This document shows, piece by piece, positions 48,735 to 59,337 of a stretch of DNA of 64,000 nt; position 1 is the stretch's first letter; each line of letters begins with the position of its first letter. The position numbers and the translations under genes were made by a program. The notes beneath the pieces were generated by a model. The model was not told where the DNA came from and made no database searches. It saw nothing but the letters and a program-made list of their open reading frames with translations. The stretch comes from Sulfurirhabdus autotrophica (GTDB lineage: Bacteria; Pseudomonadota; Gammaproteobacteria; Burkholderiales; SMCO01), in NCBI RefSeq assembly GCF_004346685.1, contig NZ_SMCO01000014.1, positions 1 through 64,000 of the forward strand, read 5' to 3'.

Positions 48735-49559
48735 ATGGCTATTGTTAAATTAAAACCGACCTCACCAGGTCGACGCGCTCAAGTTAAAGTTGTAACGCCC
48801 GGTTTGCATAAAGGTAAGCCGCATGCTCCCTTGCTTGAAAGTCAGTCAAAACATGCCGGCCGTAATCATAATGGTCGTATAACTGTTCGTCACCAAGGTG
48901 GTGGACATAAACAGCATTATCGGCTCGTTGACTTCAAGCGCAATAAAGACGGTGTCGTCGCAAAAGTAGAACGGATTGAATACGATCCAAACAGAACTGC
49001 TAACTTGGCTCTGTTATGCTATTTGGATGGTGAGCGTCGCTATATTATTGCTCCGCGGGGTGTTTCTGCTGGTATGCAGCTTGTTTCTGGTTCAGATGCG
49101 CCTATCAAGGTTGGTAATGCGCTACCTTTGCGAAATATTCCGGTTGGTTCGACGATACATTGCGTCGAAATGCAGCCAGGTAAGGGTGCGCAGATTTCTC
49201 GTTCAGCTGGTACATCTGTGCAATTGCTTGCTAGAGATAGCAGTTATGCGCAACTCCGATTACGTTCGGGTGAGATTCGTAAGGTTCACGTAGATTGCCG
49301 AGCTACCATTGGTGAAGTGGGCAATGAAGAGCATTTTCTGCGTTCAATTGGTAAGGCTGGTGCTGTAAGGTGGCGTGGTGTGCGTCCAACAGTTAGGGGT
49401 GTTGTTATGAACCCTGTTGATCACCCGCATGGTGGTGGTGAAGGTAAAACAGCCGCCGGTCGTGATCCTGTTAGTCCATGGGGCACTAAGACTAAGGGTT
49501 ACCGTACTCGTCGCAATAAACGTACTACCGGCATGATCGTCCGCCGTCGTAGCACATAA
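48735..49559 (+). CDS. rplB: 50S ribosomal protein L2
   Basis: 274 residues, standard. The blocks [21 protein letters not shown] and the C-terminal [29 protein letters not shown], with the conserved His near residue 230, are intact. L2 is needed for subunit joining and peptidyl-transferase activity. Confidence 0.97.
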   Translation: MAIVKLKPTSPGRRAQVKVVTPGLHKGKPHAPLLESQSKHAGRNHNGRITVRHQGGGHKQHYRLVDFKRNKDGVVAKVERIEYDPNRTANLALLCYLDGERRYIIAPRGVSAGMQLVSGSDAPIKVGNALPLRNIPVGSTIHCVEMQPGKGAQISRSAGTSVQLLARDSSYAQLRLRSGEIRKVHVDCRATIGEVGNEEHFLRSIGKAGAVRWRGVRPTVRGVVMNPVDHPHGGGEGKTAAGRDPVSPWGTKTKGYRTRRNKRTTGMIVRRRST

Positions 49560-49572
49560 GGAGTAAGAGATA

Positions 49573-49848
49573 ATGGCTCGTTCAATTAAAAAAGGTCCAT
49601 TTGTTGATGCACACTTGCTCAAGAAGATTGAGACAGTTCGTGCAACAAATGATAAGCGTCCTGTGAAGACATGGTCACGTCGTTCTACGGTTTTGCCTGA
49701 TTTTGTCGGCTTGACTATCGCTGTTCATAATGGGAAGCAGCATATACCGGTATTTGTTTCGGAAAACATGGTTGGTCACAAGTTAGGTGAGTTTTCCTTG
49801 ACGAGAACCTTTAAAGGCCATGCTGCAGATAAAAAAGCGAAGAGATAG
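49573..49848 (+). CDS. rpsS: 30S ribosomal protein S19
   Basis: 91 residues. [19 protein letters not shown] and [48 protein letters not shown] are typical, cut here into their usual order. It binds S13 in the 30S head. AAGGAGTAAG precedes the ATG. Confidence 0.97.
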   Translation: MARSIKKGPFVDAHLLKKIETVRATNDKRPVKTWSRRSTVLPDFVGLTIAVHNGKQHIPVFVSENMVGHKLGEFSLTRTFKGHAADKKAKR

Positions 49849-49854
49849 GGGCTG

Positions 49855-50187
49855 ATGATGAGAGTTTCTGCTATATTACGCGGCACAAGGTTGTCAGCTC
49901 AAAAAGGTCGTTTGGTTGCGGACCAGGTTCGCGGTTTGCCAGTTGATCGTGCGCTGAATATTCTGGCTTTTAGCCCTAAGAAAGGTGCTGCCATAATCAA
50001 GAAAGTGCTCGAATCTGCGATAGCAAATGCTGAGCATAATGAAGGTGCGGATATTGATGAACTTAAGGTTCAAACAATTTTAGTGGATGAAGGGTCTTCC
50101 CTCAAACGCTTTACTGCTCGAGCCAAAGGTCGTGGTAATCGAATTCTTAAACCCACGTGCCACATTACCGTGACTGTCGGCGATTAA
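49855..50187 (+). CDS. rplV: 50S ribosomal protein L22
   Basis: 110 residues; two ATGs in a row (49855, 49858), the second giving the family start MRVSAILRG. The beta-hairpin lining the exit tunnel ([19 protein letters not shown]) is intact, so no macrolide-type change is visible. It lies 6 bp after rpsS and 10 bp before rpsC. Confidence 0.96.
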   Translation: MMRVSAILRGTRLSAQKGRLVADQVRGLPVDRALNILAFSPKKGAAIIKKVLESAIANAEHNEGADIDELKVQTILVDEGSSLKRFTARAKGRGNRILKPTCHITVTVGD

Positions 50188-50197
50188 AGGAAAGAAA

Positions 50198-50908
50198 ATG
50201 GGACAAAAGATTCATCCAATAGGTTTTCGCCTTAGCGTTCTGAAAAATTGGTCTTCCAAATGGTATGCAAGCAGTAAAAATTTTGCAACCATGTTGAATG
50301 AAGATATCAAAGTTCGTTCATTTCTTAAGGCTAAATTATCACATGCCTCAGTTGGGAAGATTGTAATTGAACGCCCTGCAAAAAATGCACGGATTACTAT
50401 TTATAGTGCAAGACCGGGCGTTGTAATTGGTAAAAAAGGTGAAGATATTGAGTCACTGAAAACACAATTGCAAAAAATGTTAGGTGTTCCAGTTCATCTT
50501 AATATCGAAGAAATTCGTAAACCTGAAATTGATGCCCAGTTGATTGCTGAAAGTATAGCGACGCAGTTGGAAAAACGGATCATGTTTCGTCGCGCAATGA
50601 AACGTGCTATGCAAAATGCAATGCGTTTAGGTGCACAGGGAATAAAAATTCAAAGTTCAGGTCGTCTGAACGGAATTGAGATTGCTAGAAGAGAGTGGTA
50701 TAGAGAAGGACGTGTGCCACTGCAGACTTTACGAGCAGATCTGGATTATGGTTTTGCTGAAGCAAAAACCACCTATGGCATTATTGGTGTGAAAGTTTGG
50801 GTGTTCAAGGGTGTTGTTTTGGGTAAAGGTGAATTACCAGTAGCGCCGGCTGTTGAACCAGAAAGAAAACCTCGGAAGTCAGGAGCTAAACATGCTACAG
50901 CCAGCTAG
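50198..50908 (+). CDS. rpsC: 30S ribosomal protein S3
   Basis: 236 residues. [23 protein letters not shown] opens it and the KH domain ([22 protein letters not shown]) follows. The C-terminal tail is basic and Pro-rich. It forms part of the mRNA entry site. Its last 17 bases overlap the start of rplP. Confidence 0.96.
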   Translation: MGQKIHPIGFRLSVLKNWSSKWYASSKNFATMLNEDIKVRSFLKAKLSHASVGKIVIERPAKNARITIYSARPGVVIGKKGEDIESLKTQLQKMLGVPVHLNIEEIRKPEIDAQLIAESIATQLEKRIMFRRAMKRAMQNAMRLGAQGIKIQSSGRLNGIEIARREWYREGRVPLQTLRADLDYGFAEAKTTYGIIGVKVWVFKGVVLGKGELPVAPAVEPERKPRKSGAKHATAS

Positions 50909-51308
50909 AAGAAAATACCGTAAAGAGCATAAGGGCCGTAACACTGGCGTGGCTACTCGCGGTGCAAAAGTAAGTTTTGGTGAGTTTGGTCTTAAAGCAG
51001 TTGGTCGTGGACGTTTGACAGCACGCCAAATTGAGGCTGCTCGTAGAGCAATGACTCGTCACATTAAACGTGGTGGCAGAATTTGGATTCGTATTTTCCC
51101 TGATAAGCCAATTTCACAGAAACCAGCTGAAGTTCGTATGGGTAATGGTAAGGGTAATCCTGAATACTATGTTGCAGAAATTCAACCCGGTAAAGTGTTG
51201 TACGAAATGGACGGTGTTGATGAAGCACTTGCTCGCGAAGCTTTTCGCTTGGGTGCTGCAAAACTGCCAATTCAAACGACCTTTGTTGTTCGTCAGGTAG
51301 GAAGTTAA
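50892..51308 (+). CDS. rplP: 50S ribosomal protein L16
   Basis: 138 residues from ATG 50892 ([16 protein letters not shown], the family start), preceded by AGGAG within rpsC; a longer frame starting at 50853 is not used. [34 protein letters not shown] is the conserved core with the Arg hydroxylated in some bacteria. L16 helps shape the A site and binds late in assembly. Confidence 0.96.
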   Translation: MLQPARRKYRKEHKGRNTGVATRGAKVSFGEFGLKAVGRGRLTARQIEAARRAMTRHIKRGGRIWIRIFPDKPISQKPAEVRMGNGKGNPEYYVAEIQPGKVLYEMDGVDEALAREAFRLGAAKLPIQTTFVVRQVGS

Positions 51309-51312
51309 AAAT

Positions 51313-51507
51313 ATGAAAGCTGCTGAATTTAGAAGTAAGTCGGTAGAAGACTTAAATAAAGAATTGGTTGAATTGCTTAAAGCTCAATTTGGTTTGCGTA
51401 TGCAGTTTGCTACACAGCAATTGAGTAAATCCAGTGAATTGCGTAATGTACGCAAAGACATAGCGCGAGTACGCACCATTCTTACTGAAAAGGCGATAAT
51501 AGCATGA
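51313..51507 (+). CDS. rpmC: 50S ribosomal protein L29
   Basis: 64 residues, two helices. Family start [18 protein letters not shown] and the [12 protein letters not shown] motif near the C-terminus are clear. It lies beside L23 at the tunnel exit. The stop overlaps rpsQ (ATGA). Confidence 0.96.
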   Translation: MKAAEFRSKSVEDLNKELVELLKAQFGLRMQFATQQLSKSSELRNVRKDIARVRTILTEKAIIA

Positions 51508-51770
51508 ACGTCGAAGTTAAAGTTAAGCGTACGCTAACTGGCAAAGTTGTAAGTGATAAAATGGATAAAACAGTTACTGTATTGGTGGAACGCAAAGTAA
51601 AGCATCCATTGTTAGGTAAAGTTATTCGTCGTACAAAGAAATATCATGCTCATGATGAGTCTAATGAGTTTCATGAGGGTGATCTTGTTTTGATCGAAGA
51701 ATGTCGTCCAATGGCAAAGACCAAAACCTGGAAAGTAAGCAAACTGGTTGAGAAAAGTAAACTGATTTAA
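51504..51770 (+). CDS. rpsQ: 30S ribosomal protein S17
   Basis: 88 residues, OB fold. [44 protein letters not shown] is the conserved core; the C-terminal [14 protein letters not shown] is normal. It is an early-assembling 30S protein. A 150-bp gap with a promoter follows it, as at the S10/spc boundary in E. coli. Confidence 0.96.
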   Translation: MNVEVKVKRTLTGKVVSDKMDKTVTVLVERKVKHPLLGKVIRRTKKYHAHDESNEFHEGDLVLIEECRPMAKTKTWKVSKLVEKSKLI

Positions 51771-51773
51771 TGC

Positions 51774-51802
51774 TTGCTTAGCAGGCAAATACACGCTATA
51801 AT
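51774..51802 (+). promoter_or_regulatory. Promoter of the spc cluster (rplN onward)
   Basis: TTGCTT (51774-51779), 17-base spacer and a perfect TATAAT (51797-51802), beginning three bases after the rpsQ stop. The start near 51809 leaves a leader of about 110 bases with small hairpins (GTCC-GTC-GGAC near 51857; ATGCTG with CAGCAT near 51876-51895). Confidence 0.8.
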
Positions 51803-51920
51803 CTCGCTTTTAAATGTGCACCTCTGCGAGTAAACCACGCAGTGGTTCCAAAACTGTCCGTCGGACTGATTTGTATGCTGCGTGTTTTCAGCATTAGACG
51901 GAATAAGTTGGAGAAATAAA

Positions 51921-52289
51921 ATGATTCAAATGCAATCAAAGCTGGATGTTGCTGATAATACTGGTGCACGTACTGTTCAGTGTATTAAAGTATTAGGCGG
52001 ATCCAAGCGTCGTTATGCCGGTATCGGCGATATCATCAAAGTCACTATTAAAGATGCTGCCCCCCGCGGTCGTGTTAAGAAAGGTGAAATTTACAGTGCG
52101 GTAGTAGTGCGCACTGCTAAAGGTGTTCGTCGTCCTGATGGCTCTCTTATCAAATTCGATGCAAATGCAGCTGTACTTCTTAATGCAAAGCTTGAGCCAA
52201 TTGGTACGCGTATTTTTGGCCCAGTTACACGTGAATTACGTACTGAGCGTTTTATGAAGATCGTATCGCTGGCACCAGAAGTGCTGTAA
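51921..52289 (+). CDS. rplN: 50S ribosomal protein L14
   Basis: 122 residues from ATG 51921 ([17 protein letters not shown]), preceded by TTGGAGAAATAA; the frame opens at 51882 but the upstream part is leader. The blocks [30 protein letters not shown] and [13 protein letters not shown] are intact. It forms an inter-subunit bridge and is the target of the silencing factor RsfS. Confidence 0.97.
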   Translation: MIQMQSKLDVADNTGARTVQCIKVLGGSKRRYAGIGDIIKVTIKDAAPRGRVKKGEIYSAVVVRTAKGVRRPDGSLIKFDANAAVLLNAKLEPIGTRIFGPVTRELRTERFMKIVSLAPEVL

Positions 52290-52298
52290 GGAGGAAGT

Positions 52299-52616
52299 GT
52301 GAATAAAATTCGAAAGGGTGATGATGTGGTCATTATCACGGGAAAAGATAAGGGAAAGCGCGGAACAGTTCTGCAGATGCTGGATCTCGACCGAATTCTG
52401 GTTGAAGGTGCTAATAAAGTTAAGAAGCATCAAAAACCAAATCCTATGAAAGGTTCAACTGGTGGCATTGTTGAAAAAGAGATGCCACTACACATTTCAA
52501 ATGTGGCTTTATTTAATCCGGCCACCCAAAAAGCCGATCGCGTTAGTATTAAGGTGTTGGAAGATGGACGTAAAGTACGTGCTTTCAAATCTAACGGCGA
52601 AATATTGGATGTGTAA
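52299..52616 (+). CDS. rplX: 50S ribosomal protein L24
   Basis: 105 residues from GTG 52299, which has TAAGGAGGAAGT just upstream. The KOW motif ([23 protein letters not shown]) starts at residue 5. L24 starts 50S assembly. In E. coli the S8 repressor acts on the messenger near here (rplX-rplE); I see no obvious S8-like helix in the 9-bp gap. Confidence 0.96.
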   Translation: MNKIRKGDDVVIITGKDKGKRGTVLQMLDLDRILVEGANKVKKHQKPNPMKGSTGGIVEKEMPLHISNVALFNPATQKADRVSIKVLEDGRKVRAFKSNGEILDV

Positions 52617-52625
52617 GGAGTAGAT

Positions 52626-53165
52626 ATGTCACGCTTTCAAGATTATTACAAAGAAACAATCGTTCCTGAGCTGGTTAAACAGTTTGGGTATAAGTCAGTA
52701 ATGGAAGTTCCTCGCATTGAAAAAATCACGCTCAATATGGGTGTTGGTGAAGCGGTTGCTGATAAGAAAGTTATGGAATTTGCAGTTGGTGATATGCAAA
52801 AAATTGCAGGTCAAAAACCGGTTGTTACAAAATCCAGGAAATCAATTGCTGGTTTTAAAATTCGTGATGATTATCCTATCGGATGCATGGTTACGTTACG
52901 CAGGCACCAGATGTATGAATTTCTAGATCGCCTGGTTACTATTGCAATTCCTCGTGTGCGCGATTTTAGGGGAATTTCAGGTAAATCTTTTGACGGTCGC
53001 GGTAATTATAATATGGGCGTCAAAGAACAGATTATTTTTCCTGAAGTTGAATACGATAAAATTGATATGTTGCGTGGTATGAATATCAGTATTACTACCA
53101 GCGCTAAGACAGATGAGGAGGGTCGTGCCCTTCTAGCTGCCTTTAAATTTCCTTTCAAGAACTGA
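52626..53165 (+). CDS. rplE: 50S ribosomal protein L5
   Basis: 179 residues. Family segments are [70 protein letters not shown] and the C-terminal [22 protein letters not shown]. It binds 5S rRNA. AAGGAGTAG precedes the ATG. Confidence 0.97.
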   Translation: MSRFQDYYKETIVPELVKQFGYKSVMEVPRIEKITLNMGVGEAVADKKVMEFAVGDMQKIAGQKPVVTKSRKSIAGFKIRDDYPIGCMVTLRRHQMYEFLDRLVTIAIPRVRDFRGISGKSFDGRGNYNMGVKEQIIFPEVEYDKIDMLRGMNISITTSAKTDEEGRALLAAFKFPFKN

Positions 53166-53172
53166 GGCTGAT

Positions 53173-53478
53173 ATGGCAAAGATGTCTTTGATTAACCGTG
53201 ATCTGAAAAGACGTAACACGGTTGAAAAATACGCAGCTAAACGTGCTGAACTTATTGCAATTGTAAACAATTCTAAATTGACAGATGAAGAGCGTTTTGC
53301 TGCTCGTCTGAAAATTCAGCAATTGCCACGAAATGCTAGTCCAGTTCGTTTGAGAAATCGTTGTGCACTTACTGGGCGTCCAAGAGGCGTATATCGGAAG
53401 TTTGGTTTAGGTCGTATTAAACTTCGTGAATTTGCGATGCGTGGCGAAGTGCCAGGCATGGTTAAAGCTAGTTGGTAA
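53173..53478 (+). CDS. rpsN: 30S ribosomal protein S14 (zinc-free form)
   Basis: 101 residues, the long form without the CxxC zinc motif. [42 protein letters not shown] is the conserved C-terminal half; only one Cys of the zinc-form set remains. It lies 7 bp after rplE. Confidence 0.97.
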   Translation: MAKMSLINRDLKRRNTVEKYAAKRAELIAIVNNSKLTDEERFAARLKIQQLPRNASPVRLRNRCALTGRPRGVYRKFGLGRIKLREFAMRGEVPGMVKASW

Positions 53479-53491
53479 CGGGAGAGAAATT

Positions 53492-53887
53492 ATGAGTATG
53501 AGCGATCCTATTGCCGATATGTTGACGCGAATCCGTAACGCGCAGCGTTCGGAAAAAGTAAATGTTGCTATGCCTTCATCAAAAGTGAAAGTATCAATAG
53601 CTCAAGTTTTAAAAGACGAGGGTTATATTGATGGCTTTGCAGTACGTGATGAAGATGGTAAGCCTATTTTAGAAATTGGCTTGAAATATTATGCTGGGCT
53701 GCCAGTTATTGAGAAAATTGAACGTGTAAGCCGCCCAGGTTTGCGTGTTTATAAGGGCAGCCAGGAAATACCAAAGGTGATGAATGGCCTTGGTATTGCG
53801 ATTGTATCAACATCGAAGGGTGTTATAACAGATCGTAAGGCGCGTGCTACCGGAATCGGTGGTGAAGTTCTTTGTATTGTTGCGTGA
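53492..53887 (+). CDS. rpsH: 30S ribosomal protein S8
   Basis: 131 residues from ATG 53492 ([18 protein letters not shown]) with GGGAGAGA upstream; a frame opening at 53426 runs into rpsN and is not used. C-terminal [31 protein letters not shown] is intact. S8 binds the central 16S domain and represses the spc operon in E. coli. Confidence 0.97.
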   Translation: MSMSDPIADMLTRIRNAQRSEKVNVAMPSSKVKVSIAQVLKDEGYIDGFAVRDEDGKPILEIGLKYYAGLPVIEKIERVSRPGLRVYKGSQEIPKVMNGLGIAIVSTSKGVITDRKARATGIGGEVLCIVA

Positions 53888-53898
53888 TGGAGTAAAGT

Positions 53899-54432
53899 AT
53901 GTCACGAGTCGCTAAAAATCCTATTACGGTACCGGCAAATGTAGAAGTCACTTTAAGTGCTTCTGAAATTTCGGTTAAGGGCCCTCTCGGCACATTGGTT
54001 CGTAAAATGTCTCCTGATGTTTCAATTGATCGCGAAGGTGATTTATTGCAATGCAAGGCGGTAAATGAAACTAATTTGGCAAATGCTATGTCTGGAACCA
54101 TGCGTTCACTAGTTGCAAATATGGTTCAGGGTGTAAGTGTTGGTTATGAGCGTAAACTGACTTTGGTGGGTGTTGGATATCGTGCTCAGGCTGCAGGAGA
54201 TACGCTTAATTTGACTTTGGGTTTTTCTCACCCGGTTGCTCACAAAATGCCAGCTGGCATTCAGGTAACTACCCCTACACAAACTGAAGTTTTGATTAAG
54301 GGTGTTGATAAGCAAGTGGTTGGTCAAGTTGCCGCAGATATTAGAGCTTATCGCCGTCCTGAACCTTATAAAGGTAAAGGTGTGCGCTACGCTGATGAAG
54401 TGGTTAAGTTGAAAGAAACCAAGAAGAAATAA
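53899..54432 (+). CDS. rplF: 50S ribosomal protein L6
   Basis: 177 residues, two repeated domains. Start [30 protein letters not shown]; the C-terminal rRNA-binding motif [26 protein letters not shown] is typical. GGAGTAAAG precedes the ATG. Confidence 0.97.
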   Translation: MSRVAKNPITVPANVEVTLSASEISVKGPLGTLVRKMSPDVSIDREGDLLQCKAVNETNLANAMSGTMRSLVANMVQGVSVGYERKLTLVGVGYRAQAAGDTLNLTLGFSHPVAHKMPAGIQVTTPTQTEVLIKGVDKQVVGQVAADIRAYRRPEPYKGKGVRYADEVVKLKETKKK

Positions 54433-54447
54433 TTAGGGGCTAAGATT

Positions 54448-54801
54448 ATGGATAAGAAGCAAACTCGTTTGCGCAGAGCACGTAAAACTCGTGCCAAAAT
54501 CGCTGAGTTGCATATGGTACGTTTGTCTGTTCATCGTACAAATTCTCATATATATGCACAGATCATCGATCAGAATGGTAATAAAGTTCTGGCAAGTTCA
54601 TCAACGCTTGATGTCGTTGTGCGTAAAGAGATGCCTAATGGTGGAAATACACAAGCTGCTACCAGTATTGGTAAAAGCATTGCTGAAAAAGCAAAGAGCC
54701 TGGGTATCGTAAAGGTTGCATTTGACCGTTCCGGTTTTAAGTATCACGGTAGAATTAAAGCTTTGGCTGAAGCTGCTCGTGAAAGCGGTTTGGAATTTTA
54801 G
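54448..54801 (+). CDS. rplR: 50S ribosomal protein L18
   Basis: 117 residues. [18 protein letters not shown] (basic N-terminus that contacts 5S rRNA) and [28 protein letters not shown] at the end define the family. It lies 15 bp after rplF, with AGGGG upstream. Confidence 0.97.
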   Translation: MDKKQTRLRRARKTRAKIAELHMVRLSVHRTNSHIYAQIIDQNGNKVLASSSTLDVVVRKEMPNGGNTQAATSIGKSIAEKAKSLGIVKVAFDRSGFKYHGRIKALAEAARESGLEF

Positions 54802-54813
54802 ACGGGGTTTATA

Positions 54814-55320
54814 ATGGCGAAATTCGAAAAGCAAGAAACGACTGATGGATTGCGCGAGAAAATGGTTCAGGTTAATCGCGTAACAAAAGTTGTTAAAGGT
54901 GGACGTATTCTTGGCTTTGCTGCTTTGACGGTGGTTGGAGATGGCGATGGAAGTATCGGTATGGGAAAGGGTAAATCCCGTGAAGTGCCGGTAGCAGTCC
55001 AAAAAGCTATGGATGAAGCGCGTCGAAAGCTTGTAAAGGTTAATTTGAAGAATGGTACATTGCATCATGCTGTAGTGGGTACGCACGGCGCTGCTAAAGT
55101 ATTTATTCAACCTGCATCTGAAGGTACTGGTATTATTGCAGGCGGACCAATGCGCGCAATATTTGAAGTTATGGGTGTCCATAATGTGCTGGCAAAATGC
55201 ATTGGTTCAACTAATCCTTACAATGTTGTTCGTGCAACCATTAATGGTTTGGTTTCCATGAATACTCCCTCAGAAATTGCTGCTAAACGTGGCAAATCTA
55301 TTGAAGAAATAATGGAGTAA
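54814..55320 (+). CDS. rpsE: 30S ribosomal protein S5
   Basis: 168 residues. [31 protein letters not shown] is the double-stranded-RNA-binding N-terminal domain. The spectinomycin-site loop (VTKVVKGGR) is wild type in form. [25 protein letters not shown] is near residue 108. It acts in decoding fidelity. Confidence 0.97.
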   Translation: MAKFEKQETTDGLREKMVQVNRVTKVVKGGRILGFAALTVVGDGDGSIGMGKGKSREVPVAVQKAMDEARRKLVKVNLKNGTLHHAVVGTHGAAKVFIQPASEGTGIIAGGPMRAIFEVMGVHNVLAKCIGSTNPYNVVRATINGLVSMNTPSEIAAKRGKSIEEIME

Positions 55321-55324
55321 ATTG

Positions 55325-55525
55325 ATGGCTACTACCAAAAAGAATGCTAATAAAATGGTTAAAGTAACGCTTGTAAAAAGTGTTATTGGAACCAAGAAAT
55401 CTCATATAGCTTGTGTGCGTGGCTTAGGGTTGCGTCGCACTAATCATACTGTTGAATTGGTTGATACACCTTCAGTTCGTGGCATGATTAATAAGGTTTA
55501 CTACCTGGTGAAATGCGAGGGTTAA
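55325..55525 (+). CDS. rpmD: 50S ribosomal protein L30
   Basis: 66 residues from ATG 55325; a TTG three bases upstream is also in frame, but GGAG lies at a better distance for the [50 protein letters not shown] is the whole conserved fold. It ends directly against rplO. Confidence 0.96.
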   Translation: MATTKKNANKMVKVTLVKSVIGTKKSHIACVRGLGLRRTNHTVELVDTPSVRGMINKVYYLVKCEG

Positions 55526-55960
55526 ATGGAACTGAATACAATTAAACCTGCCGAAGGCAGTAAGCAGGAAAGAAGGCGTGTAGGTCGTGGTATTGGATGT
55601 GGATTTGGTAAAACTTCTGGACGTGGTCATAAGGGCCAGAAGTCACGCGCTGGTGGATTTCATAAGGTTGGCTTTGAAGGCGGACAGATGCCTTTGCAAC
55701 GTCGCTTGCCTAAGCGTGGTTTCAAATCCCTTACAAGAGATGATACCGCTGAAGTTCGTTTGTCAGAATTACAAAACCTGCCAGTAGATACGGTAGACTT
55801 GCTAGTTTTGAAGCAGGCTGGGATTATTTCTGGAAAAGCGCTTGCTGCAAAGGTTTTTATGTCTGGTGAACTGACACGTGCACTTAAATTGCAAGGTGTT
55901 TTAACGACCAAAGGTGCGCGTCAAGCAATTGAAAGTGCCGGTGGCAGTGTTTCTGAATAA
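55526..55960 (+). CDS. rplO: 50S ribosomal protein L15
   Basis: 144 residues. The N-terminal extension [50 protein letters not shown] threads through 23S rRNA, followed by the globular part ([19 protein letters not shown]). It begins at the base after the rpmD stop and precedes secY by 8 bp. Confidence 0.96.
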   Translation: MELNTIKPAEGSKQERRRVGRGIGCGFGKTSGRGHKGQKSRAGGFHKVGFEGGQMPLQRRLPKRGFKSLTRDDTAEVRLSELQNLPVDTVDLLVLKQAGIISGKALAAKVFMSGELTRALKLQGVLTTKGARQAIESAGGSVSE

Positions 55961-55968
55961 GGTCTATT

Positions 55969-57294
55969 TTGGCAACTGATAATCCTAAGCTTGGTTCGGC
56001 AGATAAGATGGGCGATCTGAAAAGACGTCTATGGTTTGTTCTGCTTGCATTGATCGTTTATAGAATTGGTGCTCATATTCCAGTGCCTGGGATTGATCCG
56101 GTTGCCCTTGAATCCCTGTTTCGTTCCCAACAAGGTGGCATATTGGGAATGTTTAATATGTTTTCTGGAGGAGCTCTTTCACGCTTTACTGTTTTTGCAT
56201 TAGGTATCATGCCGTATATTTCTGCATCGATTATTATGCAATTGCTGACGGTTGTTTCGCCACAGTTGGAGCAACTGAAGAAAGAAGGTGAAAGTGGTCG
56301 TAAAAAGATTACTCAATATACCCGTTACGGTACGGTATTCCTAGCGATTTTTCAGGGTTTTGGTATCGCAATTGCACTCGAATCGCAACCTGGCCTGGTT
56401 TTAGAGGCGGGGATGATGTTTCGCTTAACTACGCTTGTTACTTTAGTGACCGGCACCATGTTTTTAATGTGGTTGGGTGAACAAATTACTGAGAGGGGTA
56501 TTGGTAACGGTATTTCCTTGATTATTTTTGCTGGTATTGTAGCAGGCTTGCCTCATGCAATTGGCGGTACTTTGGAATTGGCAAGGACAGGTGCTTTTTC
56601 GATCCCATTAGTTTTAATCTTATTCGTAGGCGCAATTGCTGTTACTGCATTTGTGGTTTTTGTTGAACGTGGACAACGCAAAATATTGGTTAACTATGCC
56701 AAAAGACAGGTTGGACGTAAAGTATATGGTGGGCAAAGCTCTCATCTACCGTTGAAGTTAAATATGGCTGGTGTAATCCCACCCATTTTTGCTTCAAGTA
56801 TTATTTTATTTCCGGCTACGCTTGCTGGCTGGTTCGGAAGTAATGAAAATATGAGTTGGCTTAAAGATTTTGGCTCTACATTATCACCTGGGCAGCCGCT
56901 GTATGTCCTTTTGTATGCATCTGCTATTGTTTTCTTTTGCTTTTTTTATACGGCTTTAGTGTTTAACCCTAAAGAAACGGCTGAAAATTTGAAGAAGAGT
57001 GGAGCTTTTGTACCCGGTATTCGACCAGGTGAACAAACGTCGCGCTATATTGACAAGATTATGAGTCGTCTGACTTTAATCGGTGCAATATATATTACAT
57101 TAGTCTGTTTGCTACCTGAGTTTTTAATTGTTAAGTTTAATGTTCCATTCTATTTTGGTGGTACATCGCTTTTAATTATTGTTGTAGTGACGATGGACTT
57201 TATGTCACAAGTTCAAGCTTATGCCATGTCAAAGCAGTATGACAGTTTGCTAAAAAAGGCGAACTTTAAAGGTGGTGGTTTCATTTCTCGTTAA
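55969..57294 (+). CDS. secY: Preprotein translocase subunit SecY
   Basis: 441 residues, ten membrane helices. The start is TTG 55969, with AAGG upstream. Helix 1 is [23 protein letters not shown]; the plug region [22 protein letters not shown], the cytosolic loop [24 protein letters not shown] and [20 protein letters not shown] follow. It forms the protein channel with SecE (encoded at 30235) and SecG. Placement after rplO is standard. Confidence 0.97.
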   Translation: MATDNPKLGSADKMGDLKRRLWFVLLALIVYRIGAHIPVPGIDPVALESLFRSQQGGILGMFNMFSGGALSRFTVFALGIMPYISASIIMQLLTVVSPQLEQLKKEGESGRKKITQYTRYGTVFLAIFQGFGIAIALESQPGLVLEAGMMFRLTTLVTLVTGTMFLMWLGEQITERGIGNGISLIIFAGIVAGLPHAIGGTLELARTGAFSIPLVLILFVGAIAVTAFVVFVERGQRKILVNYAKRQVGRKVYGGQSSHLPLKLNMAGVIPPIFASSIILFPATLAGWFGSNENMSWLKDFGSTLSPGQPLYVLLYASAIVFFCFFYTALVFNPKETAENLKKSGAFVPGIRPGEQTSRYIDKIMSRLTLIGAIYITLVCLLPEFLIVKFNVPFYFGGTSLLIIVVVTMDFMSQVQAYAMSKQYDSLLKKANFKGGGFISR

Positions 57295-57342
57295 TATTTG
57301 ATTTGCGTAGTATTTAATACGCTTTGATTGGTGAAGGTTTGA

Positions 57343-57561
57343 ATGGCAAAAGAAGATACGATACAGATGCAAGGGGAGGTAGTGGAAAATCTTCCGAACG
57401 CAACCTTTCGTGTCAAACTGGAAAATGGTCACGTTGTGTTAGCGCATATTTCTGGAAAAATGCGAATGCACTACATTCGAATTCTGCCTGGTGATAAAGT
57501 CACTGTTGAGTTGACTCCTTATGACTTATCCAGAGCAAGAATTACTTTCAGAGCTAAATAA
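57343..57561 (+). CDS. infA: Translation initiation factor IF-1
   Basis: 72 residues, an S1-type OB fold. [58 protein letters not shown] is the whole protein core. IF-1 occupies the A site during initiation. GAAGG lies upstream of the ATG, 48 bp after secY. Confidence 0.97.
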   Translation: MAKEDTIQMQGEVVENLPNATFRVKLENGHVVLAHISGKMRMHYIRILPGDKVTVELTPYDLSRARITFRAK

Positions 57562-57651
57562 TTTGTAAGTTAAACCTTGCATTGACGTGTAACTGGATTG
57601 TATTTCTGGTTACAAATAATGAAGGGGATTTTTCCCTTAAAGGAGTTTTAA

Positions 57652-57765
57652 ATGAGAGTACAGGCGTCGGTTAAAAAGATCTGCCGCAAGTGCAAGATTA
57701 TTAGACGTAAAGGTGTGGTTCGCGTTATATGTGAAGAGCCTCGCCATAAACAGCGTCAAGGATAA
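57652..57765 (+). CDS. rpmJ: 50S ribosomal protein L36
   Basis: 37 residues: [20 protein letters not shown] followed by [17 protein letters not shown]. The zinc ribbon is complete (Cys11, Cys14, Cys27, His32), so this is the zinc-containing form. An AAAGGAG ribosome-binding site lies at a good distance. A small hairpin (AAGGGGA...TTCCCTT, about 57622-57638) is in the leader. It stands between infA and rpsM as in most bacteria. Confidence 0.96.
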   Translation: MRVQASVKKICRKCKIIRRKGVVRVICEEPRHKQRQG

Positions 57766-57895
57766 TTTTAATTACTTGTAATTTTTACGCTATATTTCCG
57801 AATTTCGATGTAGTGTAGGATTGAAGTTACATTAAGGTTGCGAATCACCCTTATGGGTGGTATTATTACTGATTTTACTTTTCTGGAGTAATGGT
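57766..57895 (+). promoter_or_regulatory. Leader of the alpha cluster (rpmJ-rpsM gap)
   Basis: 130 bp without a gene. A hairpin CACCC-TTAT-GGGTG (about 57847-57860) ends about 35 bases before the rpsM start. In E. coli S4 represses the alpha operon through a pseudoknot in the rpsM leader; length and position fit, but I could not trace a pseudoknot here. Confidence 0.4.
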
Positions 57896-58258
57896 ATGGC
57901 CCGCATTGCTGGGGTAAACATTGCGAATCACCAACATGCCGTTATTGCATTGACGGCTATATATGGTATTGGTAGTGACCGCGCACGTAAAATTTGCGAG
58001 GCCGCTAAAGTTAATTTTTCAGCTAAAATCAAAGATCTTAGCGATACGGAAATGGATAAGCTACGTGATGAAGTGGGCAAGTTTACGGTAGAAGGTGATT
58101 TACGCCGTGAAGTGACCATGAATATCAAGCGTTTGATGGATCTTGGTTGTTACCGAGGTGTACGTCATCGCCGGGGTTTGCCTCTCCGTGGCCAGCGTAC
58201 AAAAACCAATGCGAGAACTCGTAAAGGTCCGCGCAAGGCTATTAGGTCCACGAAGTAA
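57896..58258 (+). CDS. rpsM: 30S ribosomal protein S13
   Basis: 120 residues from ATG 57896 ([19 protein letters not shown]), with GGAG upstream; the frame opens at 57857 but that part is leader. The helix-two-turn-helix ([19 protein letters not shown]) and the basic tail [29 protein letters not shown] are typical. It contacts tRNA and L5. Confidence 0.97.
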   Translation: MARIAGVNIANHQHAVIALTAIYGIGSDRARKICEAAKVNFSAKIKDLSDTEMDKLRDEVGKFTVEGDLRREVTMNIKRLMDLGCYRGVRHRRGLPLRGQRTKTNARTRKGPRKAIRSTK

Positions 58259-58271
58259 AAGGATATAGGTT

Positions 58272-58664
58272 ATGGCAAAGACTACCGCTGCACGGGTACG
58301 CAAAAAAGTTAAAAAGAATGTGGCTGAAGGTATTGCTCACATTCATGCTTCATTTAACAACACTATCGTTACTATTACTGATCGTCAGGGTAATGCGCTT
58401 TCATGGGCTACTTCTGGTGGTGCTGGTTTTAAAGGTTCTCGTAAGAGTACACCTTTTGCTGCCCAGGTAGCTGCTGAGGCAGCAGGTAAAGCTGCACAAG
58501 ATTGTGGGGTTAAAAACCTAGAAGTGCGAATTAAAGGACCTGGTCCTGGTCGCGAATCAGCCGTACGTGCACTCAATGCCGTTGGCTTTAAGATTACAAG
58601 CATTTCTGACGTGACGCCAGTGCCGCATAACGGCTGCCGCCCACCGAAGAAACGCCGTATTTAA
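58272..58664 (+). CDS. rpsK: 30S ribosomal protein S11
   Basis: 130 residues. Conserved core [50 protein letters not shown] and C-terminal [23 protein letters not shown] are intact. It shapes the mRNA path on the platform. AAGGATATAGG precedes the ATG. Confidence 0.97.
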   Translation: MAKTTAARVRKKVKKNVAEGIAHIHASFNNTIVTITDRQGNALSWATSGGAGFKGSRKSTPFAAQVAAEAAGKAAQDCGVKNLEVRIKGPGPGRESAVRALNAVGFKITSISDVTPVPHNGCRPPKKRRI

Positions 58665-58679
58665 TTCAGGAGTCCGACT

Positions 58680-59309
58680 GTGGCTAGAAATCTTGACCCA
58701 AAATGCCGGCAGTGCCGCCGTGAGGGCGAAAAGCTGTTTTTAAAAGGTGAAAAGTGTTTCACCGATAAATGCTCAATTGAACGTAGAAGTTATGCTCCAG
58801 GCCAGCACGGCCAAAAGAGCGGACAAAGACTGTCAGATTATGGTGGTCAGTTGCGGGCTAAGCAAAAAATTCGTCGTATTTATGGTGTTTTAGAGCGTCA
58901 ATTCCGTGGTTACTACTACGAAGCTGACCGACTGCGCGGTGTGACAGGTGAAAATTTGCTTCAACTGCTTGAAAGCCGTTTGGATACAGTTACTTTCCGT
59001 ATGGGTTTTGGTGCTTCGCGTTCTGAGTCACGTCAAATTGTTCGTCACAATGGTATTTTGGTGAATGGTAAGCGTGTAAACATTCCTTCATATCTGGTTA
59101 AGCCGGGTGATGTTGTTGAAGTCGCGGATAAAGCAAAACAGCATTTGCGAGTTAAGGGTGCTTTAGCAGCTGCTGAGCAACGTGGATTTCCTGAGTGGAT
59201 TGAAGTCGATGTCAAGGCTTTGAAAGGTACATATAAGGCAAAACCGCAGCGTGCTGAATTACCTTCGACAATCAATGAGAATCTCGTTGTTGAATTGTAT
59301 TCGAAGTAA
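58680..59309 (+). CDS. rpsD: 30S ribosomal protein S4
   Basis: 209 residues from GTG 58680 with AGGAG upstream. A zinc-like N-terminal set of Cys remains ([23 protein letters not shown]), then [10 protein letters not shown] and the S4 RNA-binding domain [38 protein letters not shown]. It starts 30S assembly and is the alpha-operon repressor in E. coli. Confidence 0.97.
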   Translation: MARNLDPKCRQCRREGEKLFLKGEKCFTDKCSIERRSYAPGQHGQKSGQRLSDYGGQLRAKQKIRRIYGVLERQFRGYYYEADRLRGVTGENLLQLLESRLDTVTFRMGFGASRSESRQIVRHNGILVNGKRVNIPSYLVKPGDVVEVADKAKQHLRVKGALAAAEQRGFPEWIEVDVKALKGTYKAKPQRAELPSTINENLVVELYSK

Positions 59310-59337
59310 TAGCTGATACATCGCAAGAGGATACACT

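Noticed and set aside
57857-57895. Extended N-terminus for rpsM (also for nusG, rplA, rplL, rpoB, rplP, rplN, rpsH)
   Set aside because: The longer frames run through leaders or upstream genes; family starts and ribosome-binding sites support the shorter forms given.
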